This document shows positions 11,234-21,114 of a stretch of DNA of 64,000 nt, in pieces. This DNA comes from Ctena decussata (lineage: Eukaryota; Mollusca; Bivalvia; Lucinida; Lucinidae), in assembly GCA_963989385.1 (NCBI GenBank), contig OZ022509.1:48686271-48750270 (forward strand), given 5' to 3'. Each line of letters opens with the position of its first letter. The stretch's first letter is position 1. Below the pieces are notes generated by a model, which was given only the letters and a program-made list of their open reading frames with translations, was not told the DNA's origin and made no database searches. The translations under genes and the position numbers were made by a program.

Positions 11234-11409
11234 ATGTAAATCTGAGAAAGTAGTGCAGACCCAGCCAGACTGTTTCTTCAGGATCAGTCTGATCAGGGTC
11301 TTCACTGTTTGCCTTTCTAGCTGTATCTTTTGGGTACATGTTTAAACTTAAGATTTCGCATTTTCGGATGATTGAAGTGATTCTTCTGGTTGTCCGAAAT
11401 TTAAGGATT

Positions 11410-11698
11410 GAATATGTGAAAAATTGTAAACAGGAATTACTGGGGTCTTCATTGCATGCACTTGCTACGGTGATGTTGGTTACAAAATTTCAAAGTAAAC
11501 AATTTCCAGCTACCCCATACCTACCCACCTTGCCTAAAAAATACGAGCCTCGACAACAAAACAAACAATGTGGTTGTGCGCCCAGCGCAGACTCAGATCA
11601 GCCTGGGCATCCACCCAGTCTGATCAGAGTATTTCCATTCCACATGCAGGTAGCTTAGACCCTTAGCTACCCTTTGAGCACTTAACGAAGAGTCTGAT
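11410..11698 (+). repeat. Direct duplication, right copy
   Basis: Near-identical to 10866-11150. The high identity implies a recent tandem duplication or gene conversion. Confidence 0.85.
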
Positions 11699-11778
11699 CA
11701 AACTGGGCGGCTGCCCAGGCTGATCTGAGTCTCTGCTGGACACACAACCACACTGTTGGTTTACTCGCGTCGTGGCTC
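11545..11778. mobile_element. Foldback element FB1, copy 3
   Basis: Same family as 11000-11233, created by the local duplication. The right end is slightly degraded (CGTCGTGGCTC). Confidence 0.85.
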
Positions 11779-11823
11779 ACGTTAGAACGTCATAATAGCA
11801 CTATTTTATTTGTAGTAATAGAG

Positions 11824-12362
11824 ACAAAGGTTGAAGATACTACACTGAGTATCAACGAGATACTATTTGACTGGCCAGAAACAGCTGACAGTTCAGATCT
11901 TGTCAATTTTAACCTCACACAGCCCTTCGGTCCCATGTTTTCTACCATGTTTTAAGATGAACCATTCGACACAGACATATTTGATTCTCACATGGCTACC
12001 AGTACCAGCACACCAGCCGATACAAGCCGACTGAAACCAATAACAAGTCCAATGAAACTAAGATGCTGAACAAAAAGCAGTGTACCACTGCCAGCCAAGC
12101 CAATGACACCCAGCCTAGTACATCTACACTAGAGTCAAGTGAAACAATGCCTGCGGAAAATGGTGACTCAGATCTTGATGACGAGGAACTTGACAAAATC
12201 CAGTCCGGCGTGAAACCAAAGTCCACAGTGCACTCAGAAATTTGGGCTATTAGCAGATTTCATGGTAATCTGTCGTTCAACTACACTGATACAGTACAAA
12301 CTGGACAGAAAAGAAGCTGTGTCCACAAGTTTGCCTTTTTCTATAACCAAAAAAATGAATAG
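11824..12362 (+). pseudogene. Degenerate coding fragments, possibly N-terminal part of a DUF3504/Crypton-like recombinase
   Basis: Three protein-like frames follow one another on the plus strand: KVEDTTLSINEILFDWPETA... (to about 11955), FDTDIFDSHMATSTSTPADT... (11965-12068), and an acidic stretch with DSDLDDEELDKIQ followed by KPKSTVHSEIWAISRF (12063-12362). The acidic lead into a short helical segment recalls the N-terminus of QRICH1/KIAA1958-type DUF3504 proteins derived from Crypton tyrosine recombinases. No catalytic domain is present. The frame changes indicate decay. The family call is tentative; the coding signal itself is clearer. Confidence 0.35.
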
Positions 12363-12421
12363 GGATGAAGCATTAACTGATGTGCATTAATATTCATCTG
12401 ACATCAGGTCCAGAGGGAGAT

Positions 12422-12456
12422 GTTGAACACCAAGGCCGAACGCCAAGGTTTTCAAC
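12422..12456. repeat. Hairpin motif, copy 2
   Basis: GTTGAACACC, then AAGGCCGAACGCCAA, then GGTTTTCAAC, a diverged partner of 10190-10224. Confidence 0.65.
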
Positions 12457-12541
12457 AGTCCCGAGGGACAAATTTAAGATAAAGACATTTAAAATCATGA
12501 ACATTTGGTGCTGCATGCATCTCCTTAAACAGTTATAGCTA

Positions 12542-12966
12542 AGGGCGCGTTTACACGAGCAAAGTTTCTATGTCACAGAAACTTTAACAAAGAAAGTATG
12601 ACAAACATTTTGCGTTTACACAGAGCAAATTATTTTTTAAAGAAAATGTGCCATAGAACCTTTGTCACATAAACTTTGGCAATGAAATATTTGCTGCAGT
12701 GTTCACACGACCAAATATTATTCGTCAAAGTTACCTGCAGCGATGAAACAAAATCTTTGTCACATTTTCCACGCTTGTAGCAATGTTCTTTGTGACATAA
12801 TCTTTAGCAAAGTTCTCCGTTTACACGGACAAATTTAATTTATCAAAGTAACTTTAACATATATATTTGTCATAGAAACATTGTCATATTTTGGCATTTA
12901 CACGAGCAATTTTTTCTGTGACAAACCTACTTTGTCATAGAATCTTTGGTCGTGTAAACGCGCCCT
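12542..12966. mobile_element. MITE with AGGGCGCGTTTACACG ends and internal repeats of the end motif
   Basis: The terminal inverted repeats are AGGGCGCGTTTACACGA and its inverse at 12950-12966. Internally, TTTACAC- or TTCACAC-type words followed by GAGCAAA-like bases recur about every 60-130 bp (near 12614, 12709, 12829, 12897). There is no ORF and no obvious target-site duplication. The superfamily is unresolved. Confidence 0.8.
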
Positions 12967-13132
12967 AACTTCCTAAATGTTTGGCACTCAAAGGTGGATT
13001 ACCTGTGATATAAATGGCTTGTCACATAATACTTTGCATGTGGTCAGTTTGTTGTCCAAATTATTTATGTAAGGCCAAATAAAAAGAATAGGTGTATTTC
13101 CAGTTGCATGCCAAAAGAAAAAAGGATCGGCT

Positions 13133-13298
13133 GGCAGGGACTCTGTATATTTATGGCGGATGTCTCCCTAATTTCTGCATGCATTACTTGCTACAAGGCA
13201 ACAATTATCAATTCAGGCAGGGACTCTGTATATTTATGGCGGATGTCTCCCTAATTTCTGCATGCATTACTTGCTACAAGGCAACAATTATCAATTCA
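13133..13298 (+). repeat. Tandem duplication, 2 x 83 bp
   Basis: Units 13133-13215 and 13216-13298 both start GGCAGGGACTCTGTATATTT and appear identical. Confidence 0.95.
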
Positions 13299-13787
13299 AT
13301 TACTTCGTTATTTTATTAAAATTTCTAAATTATCATTTCACTAAAATACATTTTCATTTCCATTGAAAATTTAGCATTTTGAAGTACCCATTCTGGAAAA
13401 CAAATTCAAAGTCACCAGTATTTGTGATAAAAACTTTTGCTTTTGTTTCGTAACTTTCGTTTAGGAGCTATACTGGGTACTATGTTTTATGCCTTATTAA
13501 AACTGAAATATCTTTAAGCATCAAACTTCCGTATTTTCTGTGGCTGCAATGAAGACCCTGGCATGAGAAACTTGTCTCACAAGGGGAAACAAATGGCCAA
13601 GAGGGTAGAATGTAAATTTCAAATATATTATGACTCAGAATATTGCTAAAAGTCTCCTTAACTTTAGAAATATTTCTTACTCTTTAAGTCCCACAGAAAA
13701 TTCCCTAACAGACACTTTTCTCTTCCTATATTTCAGAAGAAAATCCGGCTTGACTTTTCATGTGAATGGTCTGCCAGCGGATCATTT
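13299..13787. other. Intergenic, nothing recognised
   Basis: AT-rich DNA with short chance frames and no repeat structure identified. Confidence 0.4.
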
Positions 13788-14023
13788 GAGCCGCGACACG
13801 ACAAAACCAACAATGTGGTCGTCCGCCCAGCGCAGACTCAGATCAGCCTGGGCATCCACCCAGTCCGATCAGACTTTTTGCTACGCACTTAAGGGGTAGC
13901 TAAGGGTCTAACCTACCTACATGCGGACAGCGAAGACTCTGATCAGACTGGGCGGATGCCCAGGCTGAACTGAGTCTGCGCTGGGCGCACAACCACATTG
14001 TTGGTTTTGTCGTGTCGCGCCTC
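13788..14023. mobile_element. Foldback element FB1, copy 4
   Basis: GAGCCGCGACACGACAAAAC at the left end and its near-complete inverse at the right end (GTTTTGTCGTGTCGCGCCTC). The arms are about 100 bp each. Confidence 0.9.
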
Positions 14024-14277
14024 ATTTAACTGAACAGACAGGCCATATTTTCATTGAAATGTAAGAAAAAAGTTGTTTTTTTGCAGCTTAAGATTTAACC
14101 ATGCTTTGATAAAAGCACTTTTCTATAGCACTTGCATGCAACGAAGTACCTAAATTTCTAACATAACGCCCTATTCGCAACTTGTTAAATATAAAACACT
14201 GAGCTGTACTTATGAGGAGTATTCAGAGAATAATTTTTCTTATTTTTCACCAAAATGGTATGTAAAGGGAATTCACC

Positions 14278-14305
14278 AGAATCGCCTCATCGATGAGGCG
14301 ATTCT
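14278..14305. repeat. Perfect 28-bp palindrome
   Basis: The arm AGAATCGCCTCATC meets its exact complement at the centre (TCGA). A looser relative (GAATCGAACCAATGAGGAGA) occurs about 180 bp downstream, near 14458. Confidence 0.9.
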
Positions 14306-14689
14306 TATGACTACCTCATAACACACAAATTTTGAAAGAGAAAGATTATCATCTAATATTCGTTCTTACCTAGAGGCCTGCAAATCCCATCAAAGTTTAT
14401 ACTTGCAAAACTTTGCTGAAAATATCTTTCGAACAAGTACGTGTAGGGAACGCATCAGAATCGAACCAATGAGGAGATTCTAATGAGATCATTTGATTTT
14501 CCTCAATGAGGAGATTGCTTTAAATGCTTTGCCAATTGAAGAGAAAGCTCAAAAAGCATGTCAACAGAATGACAGAGAAGACCCTGACTACACTGCTCGT
14601 TGAGAAGCATTACAATCTGGATTGTCAATGCTATGCCCGTCTGTGTGGAACATTTTACTTGTACAGTATTTCTTCTAAAATACCATAAA

Positions 14690-15100
14690 AAATCCTTAAA
14701 TTTCGGACAACCAGAAGAATCAATTCAATCATCCGAAAATGTGAAATCTTAAGTTTAAACGTGTACCCAAAAGATACAGCCAGAATGGCAAACAGTGAAG
14801 ACCCTGATCAGACTGATCCTGAAGAAAAGTCTAGCTGGTCTGCACTGCTTTCTCAGATTTACATGAGCCGCGACACGACAAAACCAACAATGTGGTCGTG
14901 CGTCCAGCGCAGACTCAGATCAGCCTGGGCATCCTCCAAGTTAGATCAGACTCTTCATTAAGTGCTCAAAGGGTAGCTAAGGGTCTAAGCTACCTTCATG
15001 CGGACAGCGAAGACTCTGATCAGACTGGGCGGATGCCCAGGCTGATCTGAGTCTGCGCTGGTCGCTCAACCACATTGTTGGTTTTGTCATGTCGCGGCTC
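14690..15100 (-). repeat. Inverted copy of 11000-11410, including FB1 copy 5 (14865-15100)
   Basis: The FB1 element at 14865-15100 (GAGCCGCGACACGACAAAAC ends) together with 14690-14864 matches, in reverse, the FB1 at 11000-11233 plus its right flank to about 11405. The shared flank shows FB1 is embedded in a larger dispersed repeat. The flank frame in this copy reads ANSEDPDQTDP, also a repeat by-product. Confidence 0.8.
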
Positions 15101-16542
15101 AGTCATGTATAAGTCAGTGCTCCAGGTAAGAAGGGTCAACAGCCATAATGTAGGGATAATGTACCATATTTCCCCATTAAAATTATGTGATCCCTCATTA
15201 GAACCGTCTTGCCAAGAAAGTAAGAACTCTCTCGCCAAGACAGTACTAATGGGGGGTACAACACGTTTTTCTTTCAGAAATAAGAAAAATTATCTTCGAA
15301 TTATTATCAGTACCCACTTATCTGGAGCTCTGTAACTGAAAACTATATAACTATACCAGTTTCTAGGTAAAACACAGAAATATAATGTGGCAACAACGAT
15401 TTTTGAGCTTGAAAGACCTGCCCTTGATAACTATGATAAAGGCATAAAATTAACAGATATGCATACAGAGCCCCATTTGGACTGCACATGACCCTGGATT
15501 ATTATCCCTCGGACAATTATGTAACGTAAGGTTAGTGTTACGATGCCTTTGAAATGAAACACCAATGTTATTATAGTTGAGTGAACATAAGAATGGCGTT
15601 TTTCATGCTTACTAGTACACTTTTCATAATAATATAACATATATATTCACATAATACAAACTTCAACAGCCGTTAGCTCTGCTTACTAGTGTTTTGGGAA
15701 TTCTTAAGAAATATGTTACATTCTGTCTTCAATTGATATTGCCACTGCTTACTGTAGCCTAACTGATTCAAAGTATATAAGAAATTATTTCAAAGATAAG
15801 AGGAGCACGATTCAAAGACAAGTGATATCATATGCTCATTAAGGACGACTACATGTATTAACTTCATTCCACCGATTTGGTATAATTCTCATAGTTCATT
15901 CGAATTTTTGGTTACAGTTATATATGTAACAAATATATCATGACTAATATTTAAAGACTACTTTTTGCCTTTTATGTCGTAGAATATTCAAAAAGACATA
16001 TTTATGACATAAAAAACTTTCTACTACTCATTTGTTACAACTGGGCGTTGTATTGGGCCAATGTTATCCCACCCACTACTTTGGCCATTTTCTAGGTAAA
16101 ATGATGAAAGAAAAAATGGCAACAACCATTTTTCAACTTCTAAAAGACTGTCCTAAGTGATTATGATAAGGGCGTAAAATTAACATTCATGTTCACGGGA
16201 CCCCTTTTTTTAAGACCAATGCCCCCGGACTAATTCTACCAAGCTCGCATAGATATTTTATTATGGTAAGCTAGAGATGATTATATTATGGTGACCTTAA
16301 CCCTGATTTGAATTTTCACTAAACACGCATGGATATATAGCTTGAGCAAGCCAAAGAGATCAGATTTTGGTGACCTAGACCCCATTTCATGATCAGAGAA
16401 TTACTTTGCAAGTTATGTTAAATATCTCTTGAAGCTATTGGCAGATCTTGACCAATCTTGTTACTTATGTAATTAGGAAGAGTTACTGTGTTCATTTCAA
16501 GGTCAATATGGCAGCATACCAAGTTTTCAGGAAATATATGTT
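15101..16542. other. Intergenic with a diverged direct duplication
   Basis: A segment starting TTTCTAGGTAAAA near 15360 recurs near 16090, with shared blocks for about 160 bp (for example ATGATAA.GGC.TAAAATTAAC). No gene signal was seen. Confidence 0.5.
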
Positions 16543-17400
16543 GTGAGGAATGCACTATTATTCTTACCCTCCAATTACACATCAGAGAACACTAACATTT
16601 GTGCATGGCAGGTGCGACAGAGCTTTCCGCGGAGTTCATGTTTTCCTTCTTGCTTTTACCAATGCGTGAGACTAGGTGCCGTACGGCATGTGTCTGTCTA
16701 CAGCAAACACTCAAGGTTGGTTGCTTGGGGAGTAACGGCCCTTTGAGATAGTATTTCAGTATATATGGAGACGTCTTCCAGAGAGTGGGAAAGGGCGTTG
16801 CCTCCATGTGCCTTTGGTGCCTGGTAACGTTAAAAACCGATGGATGGGAAGAGTGTGAGAGAGAAGAGAAAAGATAGATGAGATAAAAATTGCCAAAACA
16901 ACCCTCTACCGCACCTTCTGCAAGCACAACAGGCCTTTGCCCCACTTCAACCCCGATATCTGTAGAACGCCCAAATGCCAAAAGTTCGCGGCATCTACGC
17001 TCCACCCAACCACCCCGCAAACACTCTTCAAATGCTTACATTTGCAGATTCATAAGTGTTCATATAGAGATTGGGCGAACAAGGAAAACTTTGAGCAGAT
17101 GGTGCGTATACGCTTTTTGATTTGTGTCTTCATTTGTTCGAATGTATGCCGCCACGGAGGACCATACAATTATAAAACTGACGATATCGTTTTTTGAAGC
17201 AAACGTAATCAACAATGCAACGTTAGGTCAGAGGGTGTAAGTATTAAATTTCAGATTGTGAGTTCAAACAAATGAATTTTGTAAAAAGGAAGGGCACCAC
17301 TGAAAAGGTAAAACATTGCTTTATCAAGAAATGCTAAAGAGTGAAAATGAGAATATTTGCCCTTAATCGCATTTTCGCTGCGTTGCGCATCAATTATGAT
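16543..17400 (+). repeat. Segmental duplication, copy 1 (partner 28085-28860)
   Basis: Co-linear similarity over about 800 bp with a region 11.5 kb away. Both copies carry a SINE-1 at the same position and share the flank GGTGCGTATACGCTTTTTG downstream. The left part includes a remnant Helentron-like 3' end (TTTCCGCGGAGTTCATG). Confidence 0.85.
16713..17016 (-). mobile_element. SINE-1 copy a
   Basis: A short retroposon in minus orientation with the diagnostic 3' end (complement of GGGCCGTTAAACCC) at the left. The flanking GCAAACACTC at 16703-16712 and 17017-17026 is a 10-bp target-site duplication. No coding capacity. Confidence 0.8.
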
Positions 17401-17572
17401 AGGCGAGAGAAAAAATATGCAAACAACCCCAACCCGCACCTACTGCAAACACAGTTGCTGTTTGTATTTACAAAACCTCTGCTTTATATATTGAATTATG
17501 TGGGATGCCCCTTCACATCTACTTGGGTAGATAACTCGTGTGCGACTTTATCGATTTATAGTAAACGTGTAT

Positions 17573-17796
17573 AGACCGATTGAACGGCCCTTTTAGACAG
17601 TACTTAAGTCTATATCGGGCCGTCTCCCAGAGAGGGAGAAAGAGGATAAATGATAGACGGGAGAAAAAAAAACCCAAACAACCCCCACCCGCACCGACTG
17701 CAAGCACAGTAGGCCCTTGCCGTGAATGTTCCAAATCAGTTGGACGCCCCGGCACTGGGAGTTACACACAACACCATCGCACCACCCGACAATACT
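17573..17796 (-). mobile_element. SINE-1 copy b
   Basis: A full-length minus-orientation copy, from the 3' end GAACGGCCCTTTT at the left to the 5' end CACCATCGCACCACCC at the right. A plus-orientation 3' fragment (17797-17850) abuts its 5' end, giving a head-to-head arrangement. Confidence 0.75.
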
Positions 17797-17850
17797 TTAC
17801 TGTCTCAAAGGGCCGTTAAACCCCAAACAATCGGTCAGTCAGTCGTTGAA
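17797..17850 (+). mobile_element. SINE-1 copy c, 3' fragment
   Basis: Only the last part is present: CTGTCTCAAAGGGCCGTTAA, then CCCCAAACAATCGGTCAGTC. The tail is a short simple repeat that differs from other copies, as expected for a retroposon. Confidence 0.7.
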
Positions 17851-17919
17851 GCACAAATTATCATTTTATAAAAGCATTCACGACTGATTGCATTATTGGT
17901 TATCCCCATATTAAGTTAT

Positions 17920-18107
17920 GAATTCGTACTCGATTGTACGCCGTTTCCGTTTGCTGTAATAGGGTCCCACTACTTCCCGGTACTCCTACATTTGGCGCAC
18001 CCAGCTGCAAGATTCTCGCCAGCATCGCTAATGCATGATCTTTATTGCTTATCTTGAACACTTTATTTCACCCTATACAAGCAATTACCCGAGAGTTCCG
18101 TTCAGCT
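17920..18107 (+). repeat. Duplicated segment, partner 19705-19960
   Basis: Shared blocks include TCGTACTCGATT, GCGCCGTTTC/ACGCCGTTTCC, GGTCCCACTA, CACCCAGCTGCA and CCAGCATCGC. The two copies flank the SINE-1 composite and the palindrome at 19219. Confidence 0.7.
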
Positions 18108-18120
18108 ACCAAGAGTTGTC

Positions 18121-19195
18121 GAGGGTGGTGCGATGATGCTGTGTGTAACTTCCAGTGCCGGGGCGTCCTACTGATTTGGATCATTGTAGGGCAATTGCCT
18201 ACTGTGCTTGCAGTGGGTGCGGGTTGTTTGTACATTTTTGTCTCGCCTGCGAAGCAGAGGCGAGACTATATGTATTGCTTTTCCGGTGTCGTCGTTGTCG
18301 TCGTCGTCGGCGGCGTAAACTTTGTCGACTTTTCGCGTTCAGGTCATTTTCTCAGAAACTATAAGGGCTAGAGCCATGAAACTTGGTACATGCATACATC
18401 TGGAAGAGTAGATTTCAAAGCCATTATCAATATTGAGTCTTGACCTACATTTTACGGTTGACTGACTTTGCAATTTTTTGTGGAGTTTTCGCATTTAGGT
18501 CATTTTCTCAGAAAGTATAAGGGCTAGAGCCATGAAACTTGGTTCGAGCTTACACCTGGAAGAGTAGATTTCAAAGCCATCATCAATATTGAGTCTTGGC
18601 CTACATTTTACGGTTTACTGACTTTGCAATTTTTTGTCGAGTTTTCGCGTTTAGGTCATTTTCTAAGAAACTATAAGGGCTACTGCCATGAAACTTGGTT
18701 CATGCATACTTCTGGAAGAATAGATCTCAAAGCCATCATCAATATTGAGTTTTGACCTACATTTTACGGATGACTGACTTTGCAATTTTTTGTTGAGTTT
18801 TCGCATCTAGGTCTTGTTCTCAGCAACTATAAGGGCTAGAGCCATGAAACTTGGGTCATGCATACATCTGGAAGAGAAGAGCTTAAAGTCATAATCAATA
18901 TTGAGTCTTGACCAACATTTTACGGTTGACTGACTTTGCAATTTTTGTCAAGTTTTGGCATTAAGGTCTGTTTCTCAGAAACTATACGGGCTAGAGCCAA
19001 GAAACTTGGTTCATGCATACATCTTTGCTGATTTAGCTCTGTTTTGTGACAAAGCGCCAGCAGGCGAGACACCACATTCCGCGGAATTCTTGTTTCTCTT
19101 ATCTATCATTTCTTTTCTTTCTCCCTCTCTGGGAGACGGCCCGATATAGACTGAAATACTGTCTCAAAGGACCGTTAACCCAAAACAATCATCAA
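18121..19195 (+). mobile_element. SINE-1 copy d, interrupted by a Helentron-like element
   Basis: SINE-1 sequence occupies 18121-18239 and 19094-19195. The outer flanks carry a 13-bp target-site duplication, ACCAAGAGTTGTC, at 18108-18120 and 19196-19208. Removing the insert restores the SINE order seen at 49897-50141. This pair proves the composite is one retroposition followed by a later insertion. Confidence 0.9.
18240..19093 (+). mobile_element. Helentron-like element with about five 156-bp tandem units
   Basis: The 5' hairpin GTCTCGCCTGCG / AGAGGCGAGAC is followed by GTCGTCGT repeats. Units of about 156 bp follow, starting near 18328, 18485, 18641, 18796 and 18950 (TTTTCGC.TTTAGGTC...). 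Near the 3' end the inverse arm CAGGCGAGAC recurs, then the palindrome TTCCGCGGAA and terminal TTCTTGT. It sits in a T run of SINE-1 with no duplication beyond T. There is no coding capacity; 36801-36938 is a short form of the same family. Confidence 0.85.
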
Positions 19196-19218
19196 ACCAA
19201 GAGTTGTCACTTAAGAGT

Positions 19219-19403
19219 ACATAGAGAATACCATGTTAGTGTCTTTTGATATCAAGTTTATCAGGCGAGACCAAAAACAGCGTAGGAATGGCGAGGCTTG
19301 CCGAGCCAGTTCGATGTGTTTCTGGTCGAGCCATTCCTACGCTGTTTCTGGTCTCGCCTGATAAACTTGATATCAAAAGACACTATCATGGTTTTCTATT
19401 TAT
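19219..19403. repeat. Long near-perfect palindrome with arms of about 75 bp
   Basis: The left arm includes TGATATCAAGTTTATCAGGC and GCGTAGGAATGGC; the right arm is its inverse, ending in CTTGATATCAAAAGACACTA. The spacer is about 30 bp. The arms include CAGGCGAGAC, the same word used by the element at 18240. It could extrude as a cruciform or be a foldback element. Confidence 0.9.
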
Positions 19404-19704
19404 CATGCATCATTAGAAGATTTTACGGCGTAAAGAGAGTCAAACAAAGCAAACACATTTTGTACGAACTCGCTGACGTCGCAAATGCGTTGTGGCGTAA
19501 GTCGGTTACGTCAAGTAACCAATCGAACGCTGTTATCACGGCCAATGTCAGTATGTAGTCAATCGTCTTCAGAGATCACTTCTTTAGGCATCGCCTGATA
19601 ACATTTGCGCAAGCGCAGTTCTAAAGTGACATGATATCACATCATGTTATCATATCTCTGTTATCAGGTGAATTTGGCAGCAGATGCATGATAAAGATCA
19701 ATAA

Positions 19705-19960
19705 CAAGTCGTACTCGATTATGCGCCGTTTCGTTTGGCTTAATGCTGGTCCCACTATTTTCCGGTATTTACTCCCATATTTTGGCACACCCAGCTGCAG
19801 GGCCCCTCCCAGCATCGCAAAGGCAGGAGCTACAGAACTTGTCCTGACACTTCATCTCACGTACAACAAGCATCTCACCTAATACTAGCAATAACCAGAG
19901 TACATTCCACTTAGGAAGAGCTGTCACTAAACAGTACAGGTCACCTAACAAAAGTTGATA
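19705..19960 (+). repeat. Duplicated segment, partner 17920-18107
   Basis: Similarity ends near 19960. No gene was found in the flanking 19960-20310. Confidence 0.65.
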
Positions 19961-20312
19961 GCACTGAAGCTCACCTGTTACAAGCAATCACTAGACAAGC
20001 GGTAAAAGCTGTCAAACTCGCCCCTTTCCAACAGCTTCAACAAATTTCAAGAATACTATAAAATTAACTTGTATAGCGGCCAATTTTCTGCTTACCACTT
20101 GCATCCTATAGATTCATTGCTGAGGGATAACCTCTCAAGCTTTTTCAAAAGCTGAACTTGTGTAGGCCCTAGGTTGATATGGTTTTTGTCAAAGAACTTG
20201 CAAAACGTAAGGGCAAAATACTTTTTAGAAAAATGACAACCTTATTCATAAAAATACAGTTTTATTCTAGGCCTATCTAGTTTTTCTCCATTTTAGCGAA
20301 ATTCAAAATAGA

Positions 20313-20490
20313 TATGTCTGTACATTGTATTTTCACCATTTATAAAAAGATATATCTGTACATTGTATTTTCACCATGTATAAAAGTATTTGTTCGTTGT
20401 ATTTTTACCATGTTCGAAATAGCTGTTCTGTATATTTTTGCCATGTTTTGTACCGTATTTGAAATACATGTACATTGTATTTTTCCACTT
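20313..20490 (+). repeat. Minisatellite, about four 40-50-bp units
   Basis: Units contain TGTACATTGTATTTTCACCA followed by a variable A/T-rich spacer, decaying toward the right. Confidence 0.75.
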
Positions 20491-21114
20491 GTTGTTAATG
20501 GTGTCGTTTAAAGTCGAAAGCGGGACATTTTGGTTGCTAACTAAAATGATCTAGATCTATTTGTATTTTTTTCTTCAACACTTCCTCTAGGTTTTTTCCA
20601 TTTTCTGAAGTTGGCACAATGACAAAACAGTGATTGGTTTGGTTTGGTTAGGTGCTGTCCGGTAGCATTGCACGCAAGACTTTTGCCGAATGAAACAGTT
20701 AAAAGGAAGAGTACAAAGATAAAGCTTACCCTTAGTTATTAGCGTCAACTTAACCTATCAAACATAAAAGAATCAAATAAAGCACCATCAAACAATGTGC
20801 AGAGAAAAAAGAACCATAACCCTACTTTCAGTTTTGACGGAATTATTTACCTTTGTATTTTTATACGCCCGTCGAAGACGGGTCGTATTATATCGTGACC
20901 TCCGTCCGTCTGTCCGTTAACTTTTCGTGTCCCCTCCGTATCTCAGTCATTCCAAAATTAACGTACATTCTGTGAAATGACCACAAATAAACACCAATGC
21001 CTACAAACTGTCCTCCTAATACCTCAAATCATTAGATACGTCTCCACAGAATCTGAAATATTGTTCTGTATGCATTTGACTCATACTGAAAATTTTAGAT
21101 ACGGTCTTGCCCGA

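Noticed and set aside
16592..17020. 142-codon minus-strand open frame
   Set aside because: It lies mostly across SINE-1 copy a and its flank, and has no conserved motif.
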